From contig JARVLF010000015.1 in assembly GCA_030849465.1 (NCBI GenBank), positions 496,001 to 560,000 on the forward strand: a DNA stretch of 64,000 bases, written 5' to 3'. This document shows positions 28,674 to 38,338 of the stretch, piece by piece. The DNA comes from Moesziomyces globuligerus. Lineage: Eukaryota > Basidiomycota > Ustilaginomycetes > Ustilaginales > Ustilaginaceae. Each line of letters opens with the position of its first letter. Position 1 is the stretch's first letter. Below the pieces are notes generated by a model. That model was not told the origin of the DNA, searched no databases, and saw only the letters and a program-made list of their open reading frames with translations. The position numbers and the translations under genes are program-made.

Positions 28674-30456
28674 CACTGGGTCTAGCCGCAGCCAGTCTCG
28701 GGAGCAGGTAGATGTGGATTGAATATGCTGATGCGGGGCGGTCGCGGAAAATGGAAGGCTTCGGTGAGACCAAACGGCAGCTAGCCCGAGGAATCTGAGG
28801 TAGACATGTGCGGAGGGCTTTCAGTTGAAACACACCTCCATCCGAAGACCGGGCCGAGGCAAGGCAGAGCGATTCTCTCTCCAGACAAGGTAGGGGTTAC
28901 TGCGAGGTGGCGTCGAGCGAGAGCAAGCTGTTCGACAGCACGTTCCGAGAATCGTTTCACTCGGCAGGAAGCTGCGACTTGCATCGGACTTTGCGCTTCG
29001 CATGCTGAAGGTTGGTGTGCCGGGCAAGCGAGCGAGTGAGCGTATATGCTGTGATTGAGATGTGCGGAGAAGCACATGTCAACGCGTGGTCAAAACATGC
29101 CGCCACACCGTGGCGCTTTTCTCGAGAGAGCCTTCTTCGGCCACCGAATCGACTTTATCACCTGCAGGGTGACCTTACTCGTGCATGCTGTAACCTACTG
29201 GCACAGCGGTCGCTGCATGGTAGAGTTATGAACTTAATTATTCCTATTTTTCCTTTCCAGATTTTGTTTCATGGCTGAGGCGGTGTGGAGCTGCTTTTCG
29301 ATTTGTGGGTTTTCAGCACCACATGCTGTCGCTGCGGCTGGGCCTGTGCGCGGAAGACCCTAAGCGAGTTGAGGGTTCACACTTGGCAGACCCTGAAAAA
29401 CATAGTCACCAGCATTCGGATCTCCATCGCTGAGCGATTGTGCAAGGTCGATAACCAGCGGGATACAGTAAGGGCTTGGGTAGCATGGAAGAGCAGCGAA
29501 TACTGTAGTGCGGAGCTGCGACGAGCTGGAACGCCACAGCGCGAGATGCTTGTGATTGGTTCGCATAGCGGACCACGTTGGGCAGTCGTTCGCTGGACCC
29601 CGGCTCTCCGGGGACCCGAAATTTTCTCGAGTAGATACATGAGGTGTGCGAAGTGGGGACATGCATTCAGCAGTACGTGCGCATATGTTTGCGCTCCTGT
29701 ATCACAAGTGTGACGCTCGAGCAGCGAATCACCCCTTCAAGACGTACTTGTCTCATCACCTCACATCCCCCCCATCAGAGCGTGGCGTCGGCTTCACAGC
29801 TGTGAATGGCCCCTCGGTCGTGAAACATGCCTCCTGGCTTCATCTCGTGAGAGGAGGGCGCAGCGCGTGAGTCCTGCGTGTGCGTACGTGTCTTTCTTGA
29901 AGACGTGCTCCAAATGGGAACGTCCCCATGCTAAGATGGCCCGGTGTCAGCGGCGACGTGACGAGCGGACGCTGTGCTGCGTGAGTACAGTACACGGAAA
30001 TTTAAAGCAAGTGAGCGATTTTCCGCGAGGGCTGGAACCTGCACTCAACGCCCCGCCCAGCCTTGCGCCGCCTCGTGCCTGTTCAGCTCAGCTCAGGCCA
30101 GGACGAGAGGCGTGGCTGAGATTGGCACTCAGCAGTCGTCACTCAGCGCGCCATTGGTCCCGAAGCGCTTCCTCATTCATCGACGTCTCCTTGGCGGAGC
30201 ACCTCGGCTAGAGTCCAAGTCGAATCTGGCCCCCGTTTCCGCCTGTCAAGTCCGACACTGGCTCCTTTGCGATCCCTGATCCCAATCGTTTCGCCTCGCT
30301 TCCTCTGGGCCCGTCGGACCCTGCCGCTCTCCTTCTACTGTATTCGCCTTGCGCGCCCGCTCCCACCGCTTTCCCTGCGGCACCTTACGGCTCTTCCGCC
30401 TTCCCGCCTCGCCGTCGACCAGCCGACTTTACCTGCGCGCAGTTCGACCGGGGCCA

Positions 30457-30530
30457 CAAGCAAGCAAGCGAGCAAGCAAGCAAGCAAACGAGCAAACGAG
30501 CAAGCGAGCAAGCGAGCAAGCGAGCAAGCT
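30457..30530. repeat. Tetranucleotide repeat (CAAG/CGAG/CAAA)
   Basis: About eighteen 4-bp units, with CAAG interspersed with CGAG and CAAA, spanning 74 bp, about 400 bp upstream of the TMEM198-like gene start. It shares its motif with the shorter repeat at 7181-7210. Confidence 0.85.
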
Positions 30531-30786
30531 GACCAACCCTCCGAACCCGCATCTTGACATCTGAGATCCCCCGCTCGTCTCTCACAGCGCATCTACACCA
30601 AGATCCCCCTCCATCCTGTTCCATCGCGACTCTGGCAAGGCTACGCTGCCTTCAAGCTCGCTGCCAGCAAGACAGCCCTTCCCAGTGCACGAGCCGAGAC
30701 GAGCGGCCGACTTCTCACTACAGCATCTTAGAGCCAAACTCTTCCTCCGGCTACCACCCGACCACCCTCCTCATTTCGACTGCACG

Positions 30787-30804
30787 ATGCCCTTCCGCCG
30801 CTGA
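30787..30804 (+). promoter_or_regulatory. Possible 5-codon upstream ORF
   Basis: ATG CCC TTC CGC CGC TGA, 125 bp before the start codon of the TMEM198-like gene. If transcription starts upstream of it, it would act as a short uORF. Leader extent is unknown. Confidence 0.3.
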
Positions 30805-30928
30805 ACGCAGACTTTCTTTCAAGACTTCTCTGACATAGATTCGGCGCCTGATTCGCTCGGCTCCGCTCTCTTAGACATTGGTGCCGATCCGTTGACGCCG
30901 TCTTCGTCAGACGTACGAGATCCTCAAG

Positions 30929-33900
30929 ATGCGATTGACCGGCTTCGCCAGCATTGCCCTGGCGATTGGCTTGCTCTCGCTGCCAGCGTCCCGAGCACAG
31001 CAGCCATCCGCCGGCTCGTCGGCGGTCGCATCGGGCAGCTCAGCAACGCCCACCTCCGCTGCCTCCGCCTCGCCGACGACGGCCTCCACCACCGTGCTGT
31101 CCACCATTACCACGACCCTCAGCAGCGGCCAGTCGCTGCCAACCAGCCTCACTGCCTCAGCATCCTCCAGCGGCAGCGTCTGGTACATCCCCGTATCCAC
31201 CGTTGTCCCCGTCTCGCTCAATGTCACCTCCACGGCGTCTTCGCCTGATGCCAGCCCAACGGTCGCTGCCGCCAACGTCACATCCTCCCCCGCCACCAAG
31301 CCTGCCAACACCACACTACCCCTTCACACGATCATCGATCCCGCCTTCGGCGTCCTCGGCGTCCTTCTCATCGGTGCAGGTCTTCCGATGGGATTCTACG
31401 GACACCGCAACCGATGGTCCAGCTACTTCCTCTCTGGCTTCTTTGCCCTCGCGCTCATCTGCATCTCCATCATCCTCAAGGTCGGTGTGCTGCCGGCTGT
31501 CAACCCTCCCTCGAAGGCCATCCGCGGTCTCTTCCTCGTGGCCGCAGTGATCGCCGGAGCAGTCGGAGGTATCATCTCAATCGTCTTCTGGCGTGGCGCT
31601 GGCCTCCTCGCTTGTGGACTCGGCGGCTTCTTCTTCGGCCTCTTCCTCCAAGCCGTTCGTTCGGGTGGACTCATCCGTCCCGTCGGCCTCCGCTTCATCC
31701 TCTACATTGGCATGTATGCGGCCTTCTTCACGGTCAGCTGCGTAAAGCGAGTACATTCGCTTATGCTTGCGCTGGCCACTGCCATCATCGGCGCTACCGC
31801 AGTCACGCTCGGCATCGACTGCTTCTCCACTCAGGGTCTCAAGGAGTTTTACGTGCGCAACCTCGGCTTTGATGCGCTCTTCAGCAACAAATACCCACCC
31901 ACCTTCCAGAGCGGCCACTTTCCTCTCGTGCAGGGCATGCAGATCGAGCTCGGCGTCTTGGGCGCGCTCATCCTCATGGGCTTTGCCTTCCAGATGCGTC
32001 TCTGGTCCGATCTCCGCACCCAACTCTTGGTCCTCAAGCGTTCCGATGAGCAGCGCAACATGCGGTCCAAGGCAGAGCGCGCTGCGCGCGCCGTCGCCCG
32101 AACCGCCAAGCGCGATCTGGCCGAGTGGGAGGCTCGACACGGCTACAACAAGACCGCCACTCGAGCTGCGGCCTCAGGGGACGAAGAGATGGGCTTGCCT
32201 GCTGCCTCGACTCCGGACCTCAAGGACGCCCGAAGCCGCACAAGCTCCTTCATGACTCTCTTCCGCTCCAACACCGAGCCGACGCAGCTCGCCACTCCGA
32301 CCTCGCATACCGAAAAGCTGGCTGACTCTCCGGGTGCTTCCAGCGCCCTCGACAGCGTCGCCTTTCCTTTCCCAGCCCAGTCTACCGGTCGTCGCAGCTC
32401 CCAATTTCTCGAATACATTCAGAAGGGGCCCGAGCGGGTGGAGCCCGAAGGTCCGTTGCAGCTCGACCTTGGTGCCATCGCTACACCGCTGGGAGACGTG
32501 CACCCAGCTTCCGAGGTTATTCCGATGAGTCCGATGACCGGCGGTGCTACTCAGGGGTCGGGATCAGCGGCACCGGGCGTTTACGTGTCACAGCTGCCCA
32601 AGTCCTTCGACCTCACGCGGGCTGCGTCGCCTGAACCAGCCGTGGGACCCGACTCATTCCGCAGACGATCTGCTTCAACGGCTGCTTTGATGGACAACGC
32701 TGCCACCTTCCTTGACCTTGCTCCGCCGAAGTCAGATCTCGGTCATAGTGCTGGTCGTATCGCCGTTCCTTCGGGCAGAACTACCAGCGTAGTAAGCTCA
32801 TCTTTTTCAGGAGATGCCAGTCAAGGTGTGTCAGCCGCTCAGCTGGCTCGTAGCCCGAGCGCAACGCCTGAGCCTACGGCAGGTTCAACTCTATCGTACA
32901 GTCCGCATGAACGCACCTTCTCAAGTCCAACCGCACCCACCGGACCAGGCATGGTAAACGCTACGCCCATGGCCAAGAGCCATTCGCACCAGGGTCAGCT
33001 GCAGCCTCACGCAGCAGCTCTATACATCGATCCGTACGCAGAACGCGGCGCCGTTGAGCCGCAGCAGCAGAGCCCGTTGATGTCGCCCACGCACGGTTCC
33101 GCCATTGTCACCGCAAAGACGGTCAGCGGTGGCCAGAGCCACGCTGTGACGCAAGCTCGCCGATCTCTTGCAAAGCGTCGCAGTGACCAGCCATCGGTGC
33201 CATGGACGAACCCAGGCCTCGCAGAACAAAGCGGCTCAACACACAAGCGGGCTGCTAGCGCCGAGTCACAGCCGCGAGTGCGTGCCATGTCCATCGAGGA
33301 GTTGGAGGCACGTCACCGAGCCAAGCTGGCTGCACTCCAAGCGCCTGCCACACAAACAGTGACCGAAGCCGATGCTCTGCGCAGAGCCAAGGACGAGTGG
33401 GAGCGAAAGCAGAGGCTGGAAAGGAGACGCATGCAAGAGCGCGAAGCTCTAAAGCAGGCAGCGGCAGCAGCAGCTGCGACCAGCGCTCGGGCTGTCTCGC
33501 CATCCGGCGGTCGAGTTGCCTCCCCTGATATGCAGAGGTCCGGAGCCGCGAGCTTGAGGGAGGAGCGTCGACGATCCCGCGCGCTGAGCGCTACGCTGCT
33601 CGAAGCTGTCGGCGAGGAGAGTCGCGACACTGCGACGCTGAGCCGGGCAGCAGAGTGGCGCAACTCGGTCTCTGGGACGGCGCAGCTGGATCCTCGAGCG
33701 GCGAAGCCTTCGAATCCTCCAACGCCAAGCAGCACTCGTCCGACTTCACCTCAGCCCAATCAGCCCAATGCTGGACCCCAGCGTTCGGCCGCCAACCCCT
33801 TCCCTGCGCAGCCTGCTCAGCAACAGAAGCGGCTGAGTGAGACTGACCGACGCCGTCTGAGCCAAGGTGCCGGGGATCGCTCTCAGCGTCGTCAGAGCCA

Positions 33901-33940
33901 AGCACTGCTTGACTTCAATCTGCCGCGTGGCGGCACCTAG
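30929..33940 (+). CDS. TMEM198/TM7SF3-like (DUF4203) membrane protein with long disordered tail
   Basis: A 1003-residue protein. Residues 1-23 look like a signal peptide (basic start, hydrophobic core, SRAQ cleavage region). Residues 24-130 form a Ser/Thr/Ala-rich, probably glycosylated extracellular or lumenal segment. A cluster of seven or so hydrophobic helices follows at about 136-357 (FGVLGVLLIGAGLPMGFYGHR to LGALILMGFAFQMRLW), matching the DUF4203 domain of TMEM198 and TM7SF3 relatives. A basic helical stretch (KAERAARAVARTAKRDL) follows. The remaining about 600 residues are low complexity: Ser, Pro and Ala rich, with a basic coiled stretch around 800-860 containing LEARHRAKLAALQ and DEWERKQRLERRRMQEREA. 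The tail would be cytosolic. The family is known across fungi but its function is not established; the tail suggests a scaffold or regulated protein. No intron. Confidence 0.85.
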   Translation: MRLTGFASIALAIGLLSLPASRAQQPSAGSSAVASGSSATPTSAASASPTTASTTVLSTITTTLSSGQSLPTSLTASASSSGSVWYIPVSTVVPVSLNVTSTASSPDASPTVAAANVTSSPATKPANTTLPLHTIIDPAFGVLGVLLIGAGLPMGFYGHRNRWSSYFLSGFFALALICISIILKVGVLPAVNPPSKAIRGLFLVAAVIAGAVGGIISIVFWRGAGLLACGLGGFFFGLFLQAVRSGGLIRPVGLRFILYIGMYAAFFTVSCVKRVHSLMLALATAIIGATAVTLGIDCFSTQGLKEFYVRNLGFDALFSNKYPPTFQSGHFPLVQGMQIELGVLGALILMGFAFQMRLWSDLRTQLLVLKRSDEQRNMRSKAERAARAVARTAKRDLAEWEARHGYNKTATRAAASGDEEMGLPAASTPDLKDARSRTSSFMTLFRSNTEPTQLATPTSHTEKLADSPGASSALDSVAFPFPAQSTGRRSSQFLEYIQKGPERVEPEGPLQLDLGAIATPLGDVHPASEVIPMSPMTGGATQGSGSAAPGVYVSQLPKSFDLTRAASPEPAVGPDSFRRRSASTAALMDNAATFLDLAPPKSDLGHSAGRIAVPSGRTTSVVSSSFSGDASQGVSAAQLARSPSATPEPTAGSTLSYSPHERTFSSPTAPTGPGMVNATPMAKSHSHQGQLQPHAAALYIDPYAERGAVEPQQQSPLMSPTHGSAIVTAKTVSGGQSHAVTQARRSLAKRRSDQPSVPWTNPGLAEQSGSTHKRAASAESQPRVRAMSIEELEARHRAKLAALQAPATQTVTEADALRRAKDEWERKQRLERRRMQEREALKQAAAAAAATSARAVSPSGGRVASPDMQRSGAASLREERRRSRALSATLLEAVGEESRDTATLSRAAEWRNSVSGTAQLDPRAAKPSNPPTPSSTRPTSPQPNQPNAGPQRSAANPFPAQPAQQQKRLSETDRRRLSQGAGDRSQRRQSQALLDFNLPRGGT

Positions 33941-35022
33941 TTGATGCTGTCAACCCTGTTATGGACCTTTCTTTTGTTCTTACTTCCCGTCCGCTTCTTC
34001 GCTTCACTCACATCCGACCCGCACTCCAGCTCCATTACATGAACAATACATTCTTTTTGCGGCTTTCATTCCGTTCTGGATGGACGCGGCGTGCTGGTTC
34101 GACGGCTCGGACGATGGATCGGTGAGGGAAGTACGAGCCGTCGCTCCGACATTGGGGATGGCGTCGGATTCGGACCTAGCGGGCGTGAGGCGATCGGGCG
34201 GATCGCGTCAACAGTGGAGTGGAGGATGGCGCCCCAAATTTGGGCATTGATGCCGATTGGATGGGAGGTTGCCGATGTTGATCTGGTCCAGATTAGCTGC
34301 AGCAGATGCCGGCTTTTGGAAAATGCGCAGGCCTTTGACTCGAGTTGACTCGAGTGTGAGTTGGAGATTTTCTTCGCGCACGCGGACGCGCAGCCAGGCT
34401 CGATTCTATTTTTTTGGGGATTCGAGCTGGATTGCGCATCTCGGTGAGAGGGTTGGCCAGTGTGCTCTGGGAATCTGATAGGCAAAGGCCGCACGGTCTT
34501 TGTCATTGCGCCTACTTTGTGTATGCGCAGCTGCGCACGCGAGGCCCTTGGCAACGCACGAGCCGGTTCCCTTGCGTTCTCCACCTTGGCCTCACCGTTC
34601 GGACGGCTCGGCTGGCTTTGCAGATCTGATTCAACAGGCGTTTCAGGTCCCGCTCCGGAAGCAAAAGACGCACAAACCTCACTATTCGAGTCAGCCGCGT
34701 TCAGACGACATCGTTTCTCCCTCAGTTGCATACAATCCAAGCCCGGCAGCACCCGCCGTGTTCCTCCACTCGGGCCAAATCTTCTTGCCCCGCCAAAGAA
34801 CCGGCTTTGAGGCCAGGAGCTCGAGATTGCTGCCAACCCAACATCGTTTTTGCCGTCCCCCCACAAAGTGCCGAGCGTGGTTGTGCAGTGCAGCCCACCG
34901 ATATTCAGGTCCTTGCTAGCATTCTGAAGCGCTGATCGGCTCGTACCTTGCTTTCAACCCACCACGCCCTTATCATTCGCCAAGCCTCTTCCGCATCGAC
35001 TCGTCCCTCTGGTGCTGCTTGC
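33941..35022. other. Intergenic region upstream of carbonic anhydrase
   Basis: About 1.1 kb between two plus-strand genes, holding the terminator of one and the promoter of the other. A minus-strand open frame of about 266 codons (34066-34866) lacks an ATG at its 5' end and any family resemblance; I do not call it. Nothing else is recognised. Confidence 0.55.
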
Positions 35023-35844
35023 ATGTCCACGTCGGTCGCTCGATCGTCGCTCTTCAGCCTGACCCGTCGTCACGGCTACCACCACTCGGTTCGCACATTC
35101 GCATCTTCCTCCCGTGTCGCCTGTCGCACCTCGTCTCGCACCATCGCACCGGCTTCGATTCGTCAACTATCGACCACCAAGCCATTGTCCAACATGTTCC
35201 AGGTCAGCGATCTCTTGCAAAAGAACCAGGCGTGGAGCGCCAACTTTGCGGCAACCAAGCCCGAGCTGGCCAAGCAGCTGGCGCAGACGCAGACGCCCAA
35301 GATCCTCTGGATAGGATGTGCTGATTCGCGCGTGCCCGAGTCGGTCGTCTGCGATGCCAACCCAGGCGACATCTTTGTCACGCGCAACATCGCCAACCAG
35401 TTCCGCCTCGATGACGACAATGCGCTCAGCGTCCTCACCTTTGCGGTTCAGGCGTTGGGGATCGAACACGTTGTGGTGGTCGGACACACCTCGTGCGGAG
35501 GTGTCAACGCCGCCATCGCCGGTGCAGGTGCACCCCCATCGAAGGAGGCTCTCGAATCGAGTGCGCTTCTCCGTCACCTCGTGCCCTTGACCCAGGTGGC
35601 CAAGAAGGTCGTCGACTCCAATCCCGATCTCAACGGCAAGGAGCTCGCCGACAAGGTCATCTACGAATCCGTCAAGCTCCAGGTCGACAACATCACCTCG
35701 ACCAACATCATCCAGGACAACTGGAACGGCGTCACCTCGCCCCTCTCGGGCAAGGTCATGAACAAGGTCCAGGTCCACGGCCTCTGCTACGACATTGCAA
35801 AGGCCCAGCTGCTCGACCTCAACCTCACCCGATCTGCCCCCTGA
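35023..35844 (+). CDS. Beta-carbonic anhydrase, probably mitochondrial
   Basis: A beta-class carbonic anhydrase (CO2 + H2O to bicarbonate) of 273 residues. The ATG at 35023 is used; the frame is open further upstream but with no ATG. The N-terminal about 55 residues are rich in Ser, Arg and Ala with almost no acidic residues (SLFSLTRRHGYHHSVRTFASSSR), resembling a mitochondrial presequence. The catalytic region holds the zinc ligands and partners in the usual order: C99 in CADSRVPE with D101 and R103, and H155 and C158 in VVVGHTSCGGV. The rest of the fold is continuous to the C-terminus (SGKVMNKVQVHGLCYDI). A second in-frame Met after the presequence (NMFQVSDLL) could give a cytosolic form by leaky initiation. 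Such enzymes supply bicarbonate for carboxylases. Confidence 0.95.
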   Translation: MSTSVARSSLFSLTRRHGYHHSVRTFASSSRVACRTSSRTIAPASIRQLSTTKPLSNMFQVSDLLQKNQAWSANFAATKPELAKQLAQTQTPKILWIGCADSRVPESVVCDANPGDIFVTRNIANQFRLDDDNALSVLTFAVQALGIEHVVVVGHTSCGGVNAAIAGAGAPPSKEALESSALLRHLVPLTQVAKKVVDSNPDLNGKELADKVIYESVKLQVDNITSTNIIQDNWNGVTSPLSGKVMNKVQVHGLCYDIAKAQLLDLNLTRSAP

Positions 35845-36544
35845 TTCCCGCCCACTCGCATGTCTCAATCGTGCGCATCTGTCCTAGAGCTCACCAACAC
35901 CCTGATTCTGGATCATGTCACGTGTGTAGTACCGACGGCCCGCCTGCGAGTGCGATGGAGCCGGCAGGAGGTTCGTAGAGGGAGCGAGCTGAGATCTCCG
36001 AGATCTAGGCGGTAGTTGCGCCCTCGGACCCGAGCTTGGATGTCTCGCTCCGGAGCAAAGACCGAGTCACGGTCGGTGAGGAGGGTGTCTATCCCCACGG
36101 CGGCCGGCTCTCTCCATCGACTCGCTGCTGAAGCTGATGAGGTACTTTGAATCATCACGAGTGAACGCCAACGACGCCGACCAAAATCTCACCAAACATA
36201 CCGGCCCATCTGAGCTGCTTCACAGTCGCTCTCCTCGATCCAAGAGCTGGTGCGAGCGCCGAATCCGTCCACGGATCCGATGAGGAGTTGGATGGAGAGC
36301 AAGATCTGATGGGCAAGAACGTTCCACATGCCAGTTCGCAGAGCAGCGACAGTGTCCGTCGCCGATCCACGCCTTTCCGTGCTTTCCGGATGGACTCAAA
36401 TGCTTTGGACAGGCTCAGAGTCTGAGAATCTATGGGACCGCCTTGTCAAAAGCTCCAAACCACGACACGAACGACCGACGCACTCATTCCGAATAAAAAT
36501 GTGGTTGCATTGTCACAAATGTTCCACGTGAGCCTGGCTCGGAC
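35845..36544. other. Convergent intergenic region
   Basis: About 700 bp between the 3' ends of the carbonic anhydrase and P450 genes. It shows only short biased open frames and no features. Confidence 0.55.
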
Positions 36545-38338
36545 TCAGAGAGGATCGACGACGTAGCGGAGTGGGAGCTGGCTTCCCTCCTTCTCGTAGC
36601 CGATGACGGCGGGGCGCTGAACGACGGCCTCGACGCTCTTGTACTTCAAGCCGTCGACGCGCTCGATGCGGTACCTGGCAAGCACGCGGATGAGGATGAT
36701 CTTCATCTCGGTCATGGCGAACTTGTTGCCGATGCAGACCTTGGGTCCTCCGTTGAAGACAAACGAGCCGTAGGGCGAGGGCAGCTTGGACTTGGCGTGA
36801 AGTTCGGGGAGGTGGTTCCAGCGGTCGGGTTTGAAGAGGTGGGTCTGGGGCCCAAAGTAATCCGGATCGAGGTTGTTGCCCGTGACCGAGATGGCGATCT
36901 CCTGCCCCGGAGTAACGGGGATCGAGCTGAGCGTACGCCCGTCCTTGGTCTTGAACGGCTTGGTGACCGGAAGCTGATCCTGCTTGTTCGAGTAGCGGAA
37001 GGTGGTCGTGATAGGCGGACGGAGACGGAGCGTCTCTTGGATGCAGTGGTCGAGTGGACGCATCTCGTCGCTGTTCAGATCGGCCCAGCTGAGCTCCTCG
37101 ATGGTATCGGCATCCTTACCGAGCGCTTTCAGAACGGCCTGGATCTGGTCCCGCAGCGACTGTTGGTACTCGGGGTTGAGCGCGAGGAAGTAGGTGCACC
37201 AGCTGAGCGTCGTGGCCGTGGTCTCGTGGCCGGCAAAGATAAAGGTGACAATCTGGCCGGCAAGCGTGTCGTCCGAGAGGCGATCCTCCTCACGGATCTC
37301 GGGCGACATGTTGGCGCGCATGAGCAGATGGAGAATGTCCTTCTTGCCACCAAACGTCTCCTTGGCATCGACGCCGGCCTCGAGCTCCTTGCGGATCTGC
37401 TTGGCCTTGGCGGCGACGATCTTTTGCGAGGTCTTGATGAGTTCGGAGCGCATCTCGCGCATCTTGCGCACGTTCTCGGTCAGCGGCAGAATGTAAAGCA
37501 GAGAGGGGACGACGAAGAACATGAACGCGCCGACGACGGCGTCGAGCGGCGAGACGTTCATCGTCGAGGTCATGGCCGCGTGGAAGGTAGAGCGCACGGC
37601 GAGGCCATTGGGCCCCTGCTCGACGGCGCCAAAGTCGTAGTCGAAGCCGGCGCGGCCGATAATGTCGAGCGTTACACGGCCGAACCACTTGACGCCGTCG
37701 CGGACGCCGGCGCCCCAGCGCTCCTCGAGCGACGTGTCCCTCTCGAAGCGCTCCATCATCTGATTTGTAGCGTGTGTGAAGATCGGCATCAAGCCCTTGA
37801 GCGACTCTACGCTGAAAGCTGGAGAGAGCAGCTTTCGCTGGCGCTTGTGGGCATCTCCGAAGACGGCAACGACGCCGTCGCCGATGATGATCTTGGTAGC
37901 TTTCGTGCCGGCGCTGCTGCGTGTGTAGTTGTAGCTGTCGTTGAGGACAGCGTTCATGGTGGCAGCGTCGCGGGTGATGAGCAGTTCTCCGCCGATGGGA
38001 CGCGGGAAGACGAGGTGATCGACGCCGTGCTCTTCGAAGAGGCGCGCGGTCGACACGCCGGGCGTGTCGGTGATGTCCTCGCCATCGTCACCGAGGATGG
38101 GCTGGCGATCCGGTGCGGTGGTGCTCTTGACTCCGAACTTTTTCTTTGGGTCGCGCGAATAGCCGAGGAGGAAGGAAGTCCTCTCTGGACCGGGGAGGTT
38201 GGCCCACACCGACGGACCAGCATCGGCGAACTTGACGACGAGGTAAGCAACAGCAGCAACGACGACGCCCAGGACAGCGGTTGAGATCGGATACGAGCTG
38301 GCCCAGCCGAGCACGCGCTCTGTGAGGGCGGTCGACAT
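36545..38338 (-). CDS. Cytochrome P450 monooxygenase
   Basis: A 597-residue class II P450 anchored in the ER by an N-terminal helix (TAVLGVVVAAVAYLVVKFA). The ATG at 38338 (MSTALTERV) is used because the frame above it begins with TTG. P450 landmarks in order: the WxxxR-type C-helix region with HKRQRKLLSPAFS; the I-helix oxygen-binding motif AGHETTATT; the K-helix ExxR (ETLRLRPPITTTFRYS); the PERF-like DRWNHLPE segment; and the heme loop FNGGPKVCIGNKF with Cys 535 as the thiolate ligand. In the heme loop a Lys stands where Arg is most common, a conservative change. Substrate cannot be read from sequence. Resemblance is to fungal families acting on fatty acids or lipophilic compounds, but I would not assign a CYP number. 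Neighbours do not form a secondary-metabolite cluster. No intron. Confidence 0.94.
   Translation of the reverse strand: MSTALTERVLGWASSYPISTAVLGVVVAAVAYLVVKFADAGPSVWANLPGPERTSFLLGYSRDPKKKFGVKSTTAPDRQPILGDDGEDITDTPGVSTARLFEEHGVDHLVFPRPIGGELLITRDAATMNAVLNDSYNYTRSSAGTKATKIIIGDGVVAVFGDAHKRQRKLLSPAFSVESLKGLMPIFTHATNQMMERFERDTSLEERWGAGVRDGVKWFGRVTLDIIGRAGFDYDFGAVEQGPNGLAVRSTFHAAMTSTMNVSPLDAVVGAFMFFVVPSLLYILPLTENVRKMREMRSELIKTSQKIVAAKAKQIRKELEAGVDAKETFGGKKDILHLLMRANMSPEIREEDRLSDDTLAGQIVTFIFAGHETTATTLSWCTYFLALNPEYQQSLRDQIQAVLKALGKDADTIEELSWADLNSDEMRPLDHCIQETLRLRPPITTTFRYSNKQDQLPVTKPFKTKDGRTLSSIPVTPGQEIAISVTGNNLDPDYFGPQTHLFKPDRWNHLPELHAKSKLPSPYGSFVFNGGPKVCIGNKFAMTEMKIILIRVLARYRIERVDGLKYKSVEAVVQRPAVIGYEKEGSQLPLRYVVDPL

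Larger units (their letters stand above)
27976..30928. other. Large divergent intergenic region
   Basis: A 2.95-kb gene-free interval between eIF3h (minus) and the TMEM198-like gene (plus), the longest gap in the window. It contains an 11-bp repeat at 28641-28673, an AT-richer patch near 29230-29270, and a tetranucleotide repeat at 30457-30530 within a pyrimidine-rich stretch that probably is the leader of the downstream gene. I see no protein with family features, tRNA or transposon. Confidence 0.6.

Noticed and set aside
34410..34440. GATTCGA-like stretch that could recall a tRNA T-loop
   Set aside because: No matching acceptor stem, D-arm or anticodon arm; other GGTTCGA-like strings in the window are in coding or unsupported contexts. 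No tRNA called.
34066..34866. 266-codon minus-strand frame in the carbonic anhydrase promoter
   Set aside because: The frame begins at a TTG, has no conserved segment, and lies in a region expected to hold a promoter.
36797..38284. 495-codon open frame on the plus strand opposite the P450 gene
   Set aside because: Mirror of the P450 coding sequence produced by GC-rich codon bias; low-complexity Arg/Gly/Val/Asp composition and no family features.
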